From Lujinxingia vulgaris (GTDB lineage: Bacteria; Myxococcota_A; Bradymonadia; Bradymonadales; Bradymonadaceae), in NCBI RefSeq assembly GCF_007997015.1, contig NZ_VOSM01000018.1, positions 1-60,286 of the forward strand: a DNA stretch of 60,286 nt, given 5' to 3'. The notes under the pieces are model-generated. The model was not told the origin of the DNA. It worked only from the letters and a program-made list of their open reading frames with translations, and did not search any database. Below, in pieces: positions 10,127-18,263 of the stretch; the stretch's first letter is position 1; every line of letters starts with the position of its first letter. The position numbers were made by a program, and so were the translations under genes.

Positions 10127-11518
10127 ATGGCCGAGCAGGTTGAGGCGCAGGCGTCGTTGGCGCGGCGCATGTTTGGGATGGTGGCGAGCGTGGATCGCCG
10201 CACCTATGTGAAGGTGGGGGTGGCGCTGGCGCTCTTGAAGTACGCGCTGGACAGCACGCTGGTCTACGCGACCACCGGGGCGCTCTGGAGCCCCCTGGCC
10301 TACCTCTCGCCGGCGCTCTTCATCCGGGCTCAGGCGGTCGACGGGCTGGCCAGCCCCACCTTGATGTGGGCGATGGCGCTCTACGCGCTTCCCTTTGCCT
10401 GGGTGGGGCTCTCGATGAGTGTGCGGCGGGCTGCGGATGCGGGGCTTTCGCCCTGGGTGGGCCTGGGGTTTTTGCTGCCGGGGCTCAACATGCTCTTCAT
10501 CCTCTATCTGGCCAGTCGGCCCACCTGCGGGAGCTGGGAGCCGGCGAGGAGCGAGGAGGTGGTGCCGGCCGATCTGCGCTCGGTGATGCTCAGCGTGATC
10601 TTCGGAGTGGGGCTGACCGCGGCGATGTTCGCCCTCAATATCTTTGGTTTTCAGAGCTACGGTTGGTCGCTCTTCTTTGCGACGCCTTTTGTGATCGGGG
10701 TGGTCTGCGCGTACCTGACCAACCGCCACGCCACGCGCCCGCTTCGGACGACGGTGGGGACGGCCTGGGTTGCGGTCATTGCGAGCTGTGCGGCGATCTT
10801 GCTCTTTGCGCTCGAGGGCATCATCTGCCTGGTGATGGCCGCGCCGATTACGCTGATCATGAGCGGGGCGGGCGCGGCGCTGGGGCGCGCGGTGTTGCTG
10901 CACAGCCGACGCGGAAGGGCGGCGGTGGTGGGGCTTGTGCTCTGCCTGCCTTTCTTTTCGGCGGTGGAGCGCTACGCCCCGGAGCCCCCGCTGATTGAGG
11001 TGGCCACCAGCGTGGAGGTCGACGCCTCACCGATGCAGGTCTGGGATAAGGTCATTCATTTCTCGGAGCTCGCGCCGCCGCCGGCCTGGGTGCAGAAAAG
11101 CGGGGTGGCTTATCCGATTCGCGCGGAGCTTCAAGGGGAAGGCGTGGGCGCGGTGCGCTACTGCGAGTTTTCGACCGGCCCCTTCGTTGAGCCCATCACG
11201 GCCTGGGAGCCCGGCCGTCGCCTGGCCTTTGATGTGCGCGCCCAGCCCGTGCCGATGGAGGAGTGGAGCCCTTATAAAAGCGTGCATCCGCCGCACCTTG
11301 ACGGCTACCTGCAGTCAAAGCGCGGGGAGTTTCGCCTTATCGACCTGGGCAACGGCCGCACGCGTCTGGAGGGGAGCACCTGGTATGCGATCGACATGCA
11401 GCCGGTGGGGTACTGGCAGTTGTTTGCGAGCGCGTTGATTCAGCAGATTCATTTGAGGGTGCTGCGGCATGTGAAGGCGGAGGCGGAGGGGGCGGCGCGG
11501 GTTGCTGACGCGGAGTGA
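10127..11518 (+). CDS. DUF805-like membrane protein fused to an SRPBCC domain
   Basis: The 463-residue product has an N-terminal multi-pass membrane region (about 25-280). Its SVRRAADAGLSPWVGLGFLLPGLNMLF segment resembles the DUF805 signature (written here as separate motifs RRAADAGLS and LLPGLN). A C-terminal soluble domain (about 290-450) looks like a polyketide-cyclase/SRPBCC lipid-binding fold: VATSVEVDASPMQVWDKV, a central GVGAVRYCEF, and a WYAIDMQPVGYW strand. The fusion suggests a membrane-anchored binding module for a hydrophobic ligand, which is inference. It ends near a copy of the 44-bp repeat and a terminator. Confidence 0.78.
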   Translation: MAEQVEAQASLARRMFGMVASVDRRTYVKVGVALALLKYALDSTLVYATTGALWSPLAYLSPALFIRAQAVDGLASPTLMWAMALYALPFAWVGLSMSVRRAADAGLSPWVGLGFLLPGLNMLFILYLASRPTCGSWEPARSEEVVPADLRSVMLSVIFGVGLTAAMFALNIFGFQSYGWSLFFATPFVIGVVCAYLTNRHATRPLRTTVGTAWVAVIASCAAILLFALEGIICLVMAAPITLIMSGAGAALGRAVLLHSRRGRAAVVGLVLCLPFFSAVERYAPEPPLIEVATSVEVDASPMQVWDKVIHFSELAPPPAWVQKSGVAYPIRAELQGEGVGAVRYCEFSTGPFVEPITAWEPGRRLAFDVRAQPVPMEEWSPYKSVHPPHLDGYLQSKRGEFRLIDLGNGRTRLEGSTWYAIDMQPVGYWQLFASALIQQIHLRVLRHVKAEAEGAARVADAE

Positions 11519-11524
11519 AGGGGC

Positions 11525-11570
11525 GGTGAGGCGCATAGAATCTGAGTGACGCGCGTCTCTCGGTCGGTGG
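11525..11570 (-). repeat. Isolated copy of the 44-bp module (family R)
   Basis: Read on the minus strand this contains ACCGACCGAGAGACG followed after about 14 bases by ATTCTATGCGCC. These are the two conserved blocks of the repeat that clusters at 31-43 kb. It is the only full copy seen outside that cluster, and lies directly after the DUF805-SRPBCC gene. A half copy holding only the ATTCTATGCGCCTCAC block is at 31548-31563. Confidence 0.7.
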
Positions 11571-11625
11571 CGTTGAGACCCGGCTTCGAGCGCTGTGGTC
11601 GCCATGAGCACTGCTGACGCAAACC

Positions 11626-11665
11626 AAAAAACGCCCCGGGAGATCGCGATCTCCCGGGGCGTTTT
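11626..11665. terminator. Bidirectional Rho-independent terminator
   Basis: A-run, then ACGCCCCGGGAGATC paired with GATCTCCCGGGGCGT, then TTTT. It lies between convergent genes (10127-11518 plus, 11713-14370 minus) and can serve both. The ACGCCCCGGGAG arm recurs at 14546 and 22011. Confidence 0.92.
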
Positions 11666-11712
11666 CGGTTCAGCAGAACACGTCGTGCGCGTTCTCACTC
11701 AGGGCTGACCGG

Positions 11713-14370
11713 TCAACGCGCGGTGTTCTCCCACGCCCCGATCGAGCAGTAGCCCGCGTTGGGGCGAGGCTCGCCACGCTGGTCGTCGGTGATCGCCAGG
11801 CCCGCATCATCGACGCAGGCCGAGGCTGGCAGGCGCATCCAGACGTCGTTGGTGACGCCCGGCGCTACGGCCATCGTGGAGGTGAAGCCGCCGTTGTCGG
11901 CCAGCGGGCTCAAACGCACGGGCAGCGGGGTGGCTTCGGTGCCGACCTCGTCGGTGGAGCTCTGCGCCTGGAAGTGTGGTGAGTCGACTTGAATGTAGTT
12001 GTAGCCCAGCGACGCGACCGGGCGGTCGCTCTCCTGGCAATGGAAGGACTGGGAGCTATCGCCGTGAACCACCGAGTTTTTCAGGTACACCGGGGTGGCA
12101 TTGTCGCAGTAGGAGGCGATGGCTTCGCCGTAAATCGCGAAGTTGTCGTCGAAGGTGGTGTGCACGAAGTTGGCTTCACCGTCGTACTGCATCCAGGCGC
12201 CGCCCGGGCTGGAGAAGCACGTGTTCTCAGAGAAGGTGGTGTTGCCGACAAAGGCGCCGCGCCGGCTGAAAACGCCGCCGCCACTGTTGCCGGCGAAATT
12301 TCCGTCGAAGAGCGCGCGGGTGATCACCATGTTGCCGCCAGTGCTGCCGGCGTGGGCGAAGATCGCGCCGCCGAAGCCTTCCGAGGAGTTCGACTCGAAG
12401 AGGGCATCTTCTACGATCAGTGGAATGCGGGTGTAGATCGCGCCGCCATCGCCATCGGACGCGTTGGAGATAAAGCGGACCCGTCGCAACACGGCCAGAG
12501 GCTCGCCAGTGTCAATATAGACGGCGCCGCCGTGGCCGCCGGCGTTGTTGTCGACGAAGTCGACGTCGATCGCGCTGAACTCGCCAGTGGCGTGTACCGC
12601 GCCGCCGTCACCGGCGATGGCGGTGTCGGCGAGGGTGAGGCCTTCGAGGTGCAGTGACCCGCTGTCGAGCACGGTGAAGATGCGGTCGGAGCGATTCGCG
12701 CTCAGGGTGAGCTGGTCGGCGCCCGGGCCCTCAATGCTGAGCTCCCTGTTGATGACGAATGAGGTGCCGGGATGAATAAGCGTGATGCTCGGGTCAAAGG
12801 TGATGACGCTGCCGTCGTTGACGCGGCTGATCACCTCGCGCAGCGTGCCGGGCTCCGCCCCGTTATCGCCGGAGCTGATGACGAGCGTGGGTTCAAAGGC
12901 GCTGAGCTCCACCGTGGTCGTCATGCCATCGACTACGACGATGCCCTGGCTGTCGCCGAGCAAAGGGTAGGGGTTGCCGAAGGCGTCGGTGCCCAGGTCG
13001 TTGGAGATGACCGAGAGGGTGTAGGCGCCCTCGGGCATCGGGATCTGCGCGGTGCCCTGGCCGCTTAAGGTGCGCTCGGTGGCGATGGTGCCCTCGCCAA
13101 GACGCACGGTGATGCTGCCGCTGCCGATCAGGTCGTAGATGATCGCGGCGGTGCCCCCGGCCGCGGCGTAGGAGACGTTGGCTTCGCTCTGCTGACGGCT
13201 GGCGATGGTGATGGGGAGCGTGGTCGGCGTCGGCTCGAAGCGTGCGCCGCCGGTCTGCACCTCCCCGAAGTTCAGGGTGTAGTCGCCCGGGGCGAGCTCG
13301 GTGGTGGTCTCGCTGATGGCCACTTCGTCGGTGGAGGGAGCGGGTCCGATGAGCGTCGCGGCGACGTCTGCGCCCGCCGGAAGGTCCTCGGCGACGATGA
13401 CCAATTCGCCGGCGACCACTTCGTAGCTCAGCGTGGCGGTCTCAGTGGCGTTGCTATCCAGCGTGAGGGTGATGGGGGCCGCCTTGAAGATCTGGTCCCC
13501 CAGGTCAACCTCGGCGCCTTCGACGGTGTATTCGCCCGGGACCAGACCGTTGAGGAGGGTGCTGTCGTTGATGGTGTTTGCGTAGCCAGCCGGGCCGGTG
13601 ATGCTCACCTGCGCGCTCTGGCCGGCGGGAAGGCCGGTGATGACCACGTCAAGCTCAGCCGGGGAGAGGGTGTAGGTGATGGTGGTGGGGTCGTTGGTGC
13701 CGCTGGCCAGCGCGGCGGTGCGGATGCCAGCGCTGTAGGTGGCGCCGCCGTCAGTGACGTCACGCGGGGTGAGCAGGTAGGCGCCGGGGGTGAGCGCGTC
13801 GTATGTGGTTGAGCCTTCCAGGCTGTCGTTGAAGTCGGGGCCTTCCAGCGCGATGTCGGCGTCGACGCTCGCGGGAAGTCCGGCGATGATCACCTCCCAG
13901 GCGGCCGGGATGAGCTCGTAGCTCAGGGTGGCCTCCAGGGTCTCATCGGCCTCGATGGTGATGGATTGTGTGGGCGTCTCAAAGGTGGAGAGGCCGCGCA
14001 GGACGCGCTCGGCGATAAGCTCGTAGTCGCCGGCGGGGATCTCGGTGAGCTGGCCGCTCTCGGGGACCGTCAGCGTGGTGTCGCCCACAAGTTCGATGTC
14101 GGGCCACTCGGCATCTTCGGGCAGGCCGTCGAGGGTGAGGATGAGCGTGCCGCTCTCGTCAATCAAATCGGTGTCGGCGTCGGGTTCGATGTCCGTATCG
14201 GCGTCGGGGTCGACGTCTGTATCGGCGTCGGGCTCGATGTCGGCGTCACTGCCGGCGTCGTTTTCCTCGATGGTCGTGTCGGGTTGGTCGGTATCGTCAG
14301 CGTCGCCGCCGCACCCGATGGTGAGCGAGGCGCTCAGCGAGAGGATGAAGCAAAGTCGTGTCAGGTTCAT
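11713..14370 (-). CDS. Pmp beta-helix lipoprotein, paralogue 2 (lacks the C-terminal domain)
   Basis: The 885-residue product has lipobox Cys20 (SASLTIGC), an Asp-rich linker (about 21-70) made of short DTDxxPDAD units, and GLP-G repeats (about 75-480), each with a PGxYxL turn. A GTLREVI motif near 508 leads into a Pmp-type beta-helix with GGAIF/GGAVY repeats, ending in a choice-of-anchor-Q-like stretch. It stops at GAWENTAR, so the 140-residue C-terminal domain of the other four paralogues is missing. There is no leading Ig-like ASH domain. Start ATG 14370 follows GGAGAACGTT. Cell-surface adhesion or autotransport-like display is plausible, not shown. Confidence 0.88.
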   Translation of the reverse strand: MNLTRLCFILSLSASLTIGCGGDADDTDQPDTTIEENDAGSDADIEPDADTDVDPDADTDIEPDADTDLIDESGTLILTLDGLPEDAEWPDIELVGDTTLTVPESGQLTEIPAGDYELIAERVLRGLSTFETPTQSITIEADETLEATLSYELIPAAWEVIIAGLPASVDADIALEGPDFNDSLEGSTTYDALTPGAYLLTPRDVTDGGATYSAGIRTAALASGTNDPTTITYTLSPAELDVVITGLPAGQSAQVSITGPAGYANTINDSTLLNGLVPGEYTVEGAEVDLGDQIFKAAPITLTLDSNATETATLSYEVVAGELVIVAEDLPAGADVAATLIGPAPSTDEVAISETTTELAPGDYTLNFGEVQTGGARFEPTPTTLPITIASRQQSEANVSYAAAGGTAAIIYDLIGSGSITVRLGEGTIATERTLSGQGTAQIPMPEGAYTLSVISNDLGTDAFGNPYPLLGDSQGIVVVDGMTTTVELSAFEPTLVISSGDNGAEPGTLREVISRVNDGSVITFDPSITLIHPGTSFVINRELSIEGPGADQLTLSANRSDRIFTVLDSGSLHLEGLTLADTAIAGDGGAVHATGEFSAIDVDFVDNNAGGHGGAVYIDTGEPLAVLRRVRFISNASDGDGGAIYTRIPLIVEDALFESNSSEGFGGAIFAHAGSTGGNMVITRALFDGNFAGNSGGGVFSRRGAFVGNTTFSENTCFSSPGGAWMQYDGEANFVHTTFDDNFAIYGEAIASYCDNATPVYLKNSVVHGDSSQSFHCQESDRPVASLGYNYIQVDSPHFQAQSSTDEVGTEATPLPVRLSPLADNGGFTSTMAVAPGVTNDVWMRLPASACVDDAGLAITDDQRGEPRPNAGYCSIGAWENTAR

Positions 14371-14545
14371 AACGTTCTCCGGTGATTCAAACACATCACG
14401 CACCGACAAAGCGTCGCGCGTCGGCCCGCCCAAAGGGGGTTAGAAGAGGTGCAGCCATAGCAAAAGCGCGGGCGTTCGCCAAAGCGCTCCGTTGTATTTT
14501 CAGCGTGTTTCAGGCGATGTGCGTGGCGGTATCGCCGGGCCAGAG

Positions 14546-14580
14546 CAAAAACGCCCCGGGAGCTCTCCCGGGGCGTTTTT
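14546..14580 (-). terminator. Rho-independent terminator
   Basis: AAAAACGCCCCGGGAG, a 2-base loop region, then CTCCCGGGGCGTTTTT. It lies downstream of the minus-strand gene 14627-17788. The arms match the terminators at 11626 and 22011. Confidence 0.92.
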
Positions 14581-14626
14581 CTCAGTCAGGGGGGCTCAAT
14601 GAGCCCGCTGAGGTCGTCCCTGCGGC

Positions 14627-17600
14627 TTAACGCCAGGAGAGGTTGTCGATGACGACCTGCCCGTTTGCGGGGGTGAGGTTGCGAATCTCGATGGTGTAGT
14701 CGCCGCTGATGTTGAGGCCGGTGGCGGTGAGGGTGAAGACCGAGTCGTCGGTGCCGGAGAAACCGCCGAAGACGGGGCTGGTGGCGACGACGGTACCGTT
14801 GACGGCGATGGCGATCTGTCGGGGGGCGTCGCCCGCCCAGGCTTTGCGGTAGTCAACCTGGACAAAGTCGACGCCGCCGCTCAAGCCCACGCTGCGCACG
14901 TAGTTGCCGATTTCGCGGAACATCAGGCCCTGGCCGGCGATGCCGTAGGAGCCCTCGGAGCGCACGCCGATGACCTCCCAGGTGAATCCGGCGGTGGTGG
15001 TGAAGGTGGTGTCGACGTAGGTCGAGGCGCCAAGGCCGTGGCCGAGGAAGGGCTCAAAGCTCGACGCATCGTCGGGTATTTGGAAGGCCCCGGCCGTGCA
15101 CAGGCCTCCGGTGGGGCGAGTTTCTCCGCGCTGGTCGTCGAGGATGGTGTTGCCGGCGGCGTCGGTGCAGAGGGTGGCGGATTCGCTGACGTCGTCGAGG
15201 TAGAAGAGGCTGACGGCCATGGTGTCGCTGAAGCCGCCGTTGTTGGCCAGGGGGAGCAGCGGGTTGGCCAGGGGGGCGGCCGTGGTGCCGACGGTGTCGG
15301 TGGTGTCGGCGACGAAGTCAGCCGACTCGGTCTGGATGTAGTTGTGGCCGAGCGAGGCGATGAGGCGGGTTGAGCTTGCGCAGTTGAAGAGCGTGCCGGA
15401 ACCCACGACGATGGAGTTCTTCAAGGTAAGGGGCGTCCCGCTGTCGCAGTAGGAGGCCAGGGCGCTACCTTGAGTGCCCGCATTGTCGGCGAAAGAAACA
15501 AAGCTGAGTGTGCCTTCGCCATCATGCTGGTAGTAGGCGCCGCCGCGGCCGGTGGAGGCAGTGTTGCCGGTGAACGTTACGTTGAGGATTTCCGCGTCTG
15601 CCCCGGCGTAGATAGCGCCGGCGTTGTTCTGGGCGCTATTGCCTTCGAAGAGAGCACGCTCGACTCGGAGTGAGGCGGCGTTATTGAGCGGGATATGAAG
15701 AGCGCCACCGGAGGCGTTCGCACTGTTGTTGCGGAAGATCGCATCGTAGATGTCCAGGTTGGTGGCAAAGGAGTCGATGGCGCCCCCGCTGGAGTTGGCG
15801 CTGTTGTTTTCAAAACGGACACGCTCCAGGAGCACTGAGGCGACGCCGGAGGCGATCTCAATGGCCCCGCCGTAATTGCCGCTATTATTGGTGAAGATGG
15901 AGTCTTCGATGACGATGGGGCCGGTGGTCTCGGCGATGGAGATGGCGCCGCCGTCGGCTTCAACGGCCTGGTTGTTGTCAAATACCATGTCGCTCAGGCT
16001 GAAGACGCCCAGGTTGTAGATAGCGGCGCCTTCGATGTTGGCGCTGATGTCGGCGATGCGCATGCCTTCAAGATGCACATCGGCCAGGGGGTCAAAGGAG
16101 AAGAGGCGGTCGCCGCCGGTGGTGGTCAGGGTGAGCTGGTCGGGGCCCGGGCCCACGATGGAGACTTCTTTGCCGATGAAGATGAGCGACTCGGTCGTCA
16201 CCTCAGAAAGACCATCGGCGAAGGTGATGACGCTGCCGGCGACGACGCGGTTTAAGACCTCGCGCAAGGAGCCACGGCCCTGGTCGTCGCCGCGGAGCAC
16301 CTCGGTGGGGGCGGGGGCGAGCAGCGAAGTGGAGACTTCGGCGTCGCTGGTCACCGAGAAGCCCACATCCAGGCCGAGGACGTAGTAGGGATTGCCGAAT
16401 TCATCGGTGCCCAGGCCGTTGCTGGCCTGGGTGAGCTCGTAGCTTCCCGCGGGAAGTTCGATATCTGCGGTGCCGGTGCCGCTAAGGGTGATGTTCTGGC
16501 TAAATCCCAGGCCGTCGGCGACGGTCACGGTGAGGGCGCCGGAGTCGGGGAGAGCGTGGGTGAGGGTCAGCGTGCCGGTGGGAGCCGAGTAGCTCGTGGA
16601 GGCGTCGGCGCTCTGCTCGCTGAACACGGTCTTGTTTACGCTGGCCGGATCGGGGGCATAGGTGGTGGTGCCGACGCTGACCTGAGCAAAGTTGAGGATG
16701 TAGTCGCCCGGGGCCAGTGAATCCAGGGTCTGCGCGCCGGTGATGGTGAGGGCGGTGGAGGCCGGGGCCGGGCCGATCAGCGTGGCTTCGAGGTCGCTGC
16801 CGGAGGGAAGTCCGGTGGCGCTGATCTGCAGTTCGCCCGCGACCGCTGCGTAGGTGATGGTGAGGGTCGCGGTCTGGTCGCTTTCGACCTCTATGCTGGC
16901 GCCTTCGGCGCGGTAGATGGCCGGGTCGCTGGTGACGTCGTTGGCCACGACGCTGTAGCTGCCGGGCATCTGGTCGGTGAGCGTGCCGGCCTGGGTGATT
17001 GAGGCCTCAATGCCTTCGGGGTTGGTCAGAATGAGGTCGGGGTCGACGCCTGCGGGCAGGCCCTCGACGACGACTTCGATCTGGCCGGTGACCAGGGCGT
17101 AGCTCACCGTCACGCTCTCGGCGTCGCCGCTGGCAAGCTCCAGCGTGGCGGTTTCGGCCTGGTACTGAAGGTCGCCATCGCTGACCCGGTCGGGGAGGAT
17201 GCTGTAGGTGCCCGGGGTGAGCTCGTTGAGGGTGGTGGTTTCGGTCAGGGACTCGGTGCCTTCGTCGCCGGCAACCTCGACCTGCGCGTTAACGCCCTCG
17301 GGGAGGCCCTCGATCACAACTTCCAGGCTGGCGCGGATCAGGGCGAAGGCAAGGGTGACCTCGGTGGTCTGGTCGGCTTCGATGCTGACGTCGACCGGAG
17401 CGGCTTCGTAGCTGGCCAGCTCGATGGTGAAGGGGGCAGCGCTCAGGGTGTAGTCGCCCACGGCCAGGTCTTCGACCAGACCATCTTCACCGACGGTGAT
17501 GTCGCCCTCGTCGCCGCTGAGCGTGAGCTCGGGCCAGGTGCTGCCTTCGGGGAGACCTTCGAGGGTGACCGAGAGGGTGCCGAATTCGGGGTCCGGGTCG

Positions 17601-17788
17601 ACATCGGGGTCTTCGGCGTCCGGGTCGACATCGGGATCTTCGGCGTCGGGATCTTCGGCGTCGGGGCCGGTGTCTTCATCCACGTCCCAGGCGTCGGGCT
17701 CGTTGGTCGGGGTGGTGTCGTCGCCGCCGCAGCCAATGGCCAGCGTCGCGATGAGGCTCATCGCGAGCAGAGTGCGGGTCATTAACAT
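14627..17788 (-). CDS. Pmp beta-helix lipoprotein, paralogue 3
   Basis: The 1053-residue product has lipobox Cys20 (IATLAIGC), a linker of PDAEDPD/PDVDPDAED units (about 25-62), then GLP-G repeats (GLPEGSTWPELTLSG, GLPEGVNAQVEVAG and others) to about 480. GSLREVL near 509 starts the Pmp beta-helix, which has well-preserved GGAI and FxxNSA turns. Then come the anchor-Q-like DQRGETRPTGG and the conserved C-terminal domain (about 915-1053, FTWEVIGVRSEGSYGIAGQG, VDYRKAWAG). ATG 17788 follows AGGAGCACCCG. The next ATG, 6 bp later, is a possible alternative. It is closest in architecture to paralogue 5. Confidence 0.88.
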   Translation of the reverse strand: MLMTRTLLAMSLIATLAIGCGGDDTTPTNEPDAWDVDEDTGPDAEDPDAEDPDVDPDAEDPDVDPDPEFGTLSVTLEGLPEGSTWPELTLSGDEGDITVGEDGLVEDLAVGDYTLSAAPFTIELASYEAAPVDVSIEADQTTEVTLAFALIRASLEVVIEGLPEGVNAQVEVAGDEGTESLTETTTLNELTPGTYSILPDRVSDGDLQYQAETATLELASGDAESVTVSYALVTGQIEVVVEGLPAGVDPDLILTNPEGIEASITQAGTLTDQMPGSYSVVANDVTSDPAIYRAEGASIEVESDQTATLTITYAAVAGELQISATGLPSGSDLEATLIGPAPASTALTITGAQTLDSLAPGDYILNFAQVSVGTTTYAPDPASVNKTVFSEQSADASTSYSAPTGTLTLTHALPDSGALTVTVADGLGFSQNITLSGTGTADIELPAGSYELTQASNGLGTDEFGNPYYVLGLDVGFSVTSDAEVSTSLLAPAPTEVLRGDDQGRGSLREVLNRVVAGSVITFADGLSEVTTESLIFIGKEVSIVGPGPDQLTLTTTGGDRLFSFDPLADVHLEGMRIADISANIEGAAIYNLGVFSLSDMVFDNNQAVEADGGAISIAETTGPIVIEDSIFTNNSGNYGGAIEIASGVASVLLERVRFENNSANSSGGAIDSFATNLDIYDAIFRNNSANASGGALHIPLNNAASLRVERALFEGNSAQNNAGAIYAGADAEILNVTFTGNTASTGRGGAYYQHDGEGTLSFVSFADNAGTQGSALASYCDSGTPLTLKNSIVVGSGTLFNCASSTRLIASLGHNYIQTESADFVADTTDTVGTTAAPLANPLLPLANNGGFSDTMAVSLFYLDDVSESATLCTDAAGNTILDDQRGETRPTGGLCTAGAFQIPDDASSFEPFLGHGLGASTYVDTTFTTTAGFTWEVIGVRSEGSYGIAGQGLMFREIGNYVRSVGLSGGVDFVQVDYRKAWAGDAPRQIAIAVNGTVVATSPVFGGFSGTDDSVFTLTATGLNISGDYTIEIRNLTPANGQVVIDNLSWR

Positions 17789-17910
17789 CGGGTGCTCCTG
17801 AGGTTTGTTGGGGAAAAGATGCAAAACGATGGCGGCTCCCCCGAGCGGTCATCGAAAGCTGTGAAGTTCGGGTCGGCAGCTGTAGCAGAATGTTCCCGAA
17901 GATCCAAAAG

Positions 17911-18119
17911 CCGAAGCGCCCCAGGACGACGCTGGCGGCGTGGCGATGGGAGAGGTGTGCCTGTGGTTAAGTGGTCAGGTGGTCAGGTGGTTGTGGGGCG
18001 CCGGGGTTCGCGATGTAGGGAGGTTCGTGAGGGCGTTGGGTGCCGAGCGCCCCAGGACGACGCTGGCTGTGTCGCTGCGTCGTCGCGGTAGCGCTGCTAC
18101 ACCCTCCTCCTTGCTCCTT
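17911..18119 (+). repeat. Two truncated copies of the 104-bp element flanking a G-rich segment
   Basis: 17911-17945 holds only the left end (CCGAAGCGCCCCAGGACGAC). 18043-18119 holds the left end, the inner GTAGCGCTGCTAC hairpin and part of the right half, then is cut off where a full copy begins at 18121. Between them (about 17960-18040) is a family G segment with GTGGTTGTGGGGCG and GGGAGGTTCGTGAGGGCG. Nothing here looks coding. Confidence 0.75.
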
Positions 18120-18120
18120 G

Positions 18121-18225
18121 CCGAGCGCCCCAGGACGAAGCCAGCGTCGTCGCCAGGGATTCGCGGTAGCGTTGCTACAGCTTCATCCCTGCCTCCTTGC
18201 TGGACTTCGCCCTGGATGCGCTCGG
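18121..18225 (+). repeat. 104-bp element with terminal inverted repeats, copy 1
   Basis: The 105-bp element starts CCGAGCGCCCCAGG and ends CCTGGATGCGCTCGG, so its ends are imperfect inverted repeats. Inside is a GTAGC-GTT-GCTAC hairpin followed by the shared block CAGCTTCATCCCTGCCTCC. Other full copies are at 21283-21387 and 57688-57791. No protein frame is conserved between copies. Size and structure suggest a MITE-like element or a structured RNA. Confidence 0.8.
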
Positions 18226-18263
18226 GTTTTTGGGTGCGCTCGGGTTGGGGGGCTGTAGGGAGG

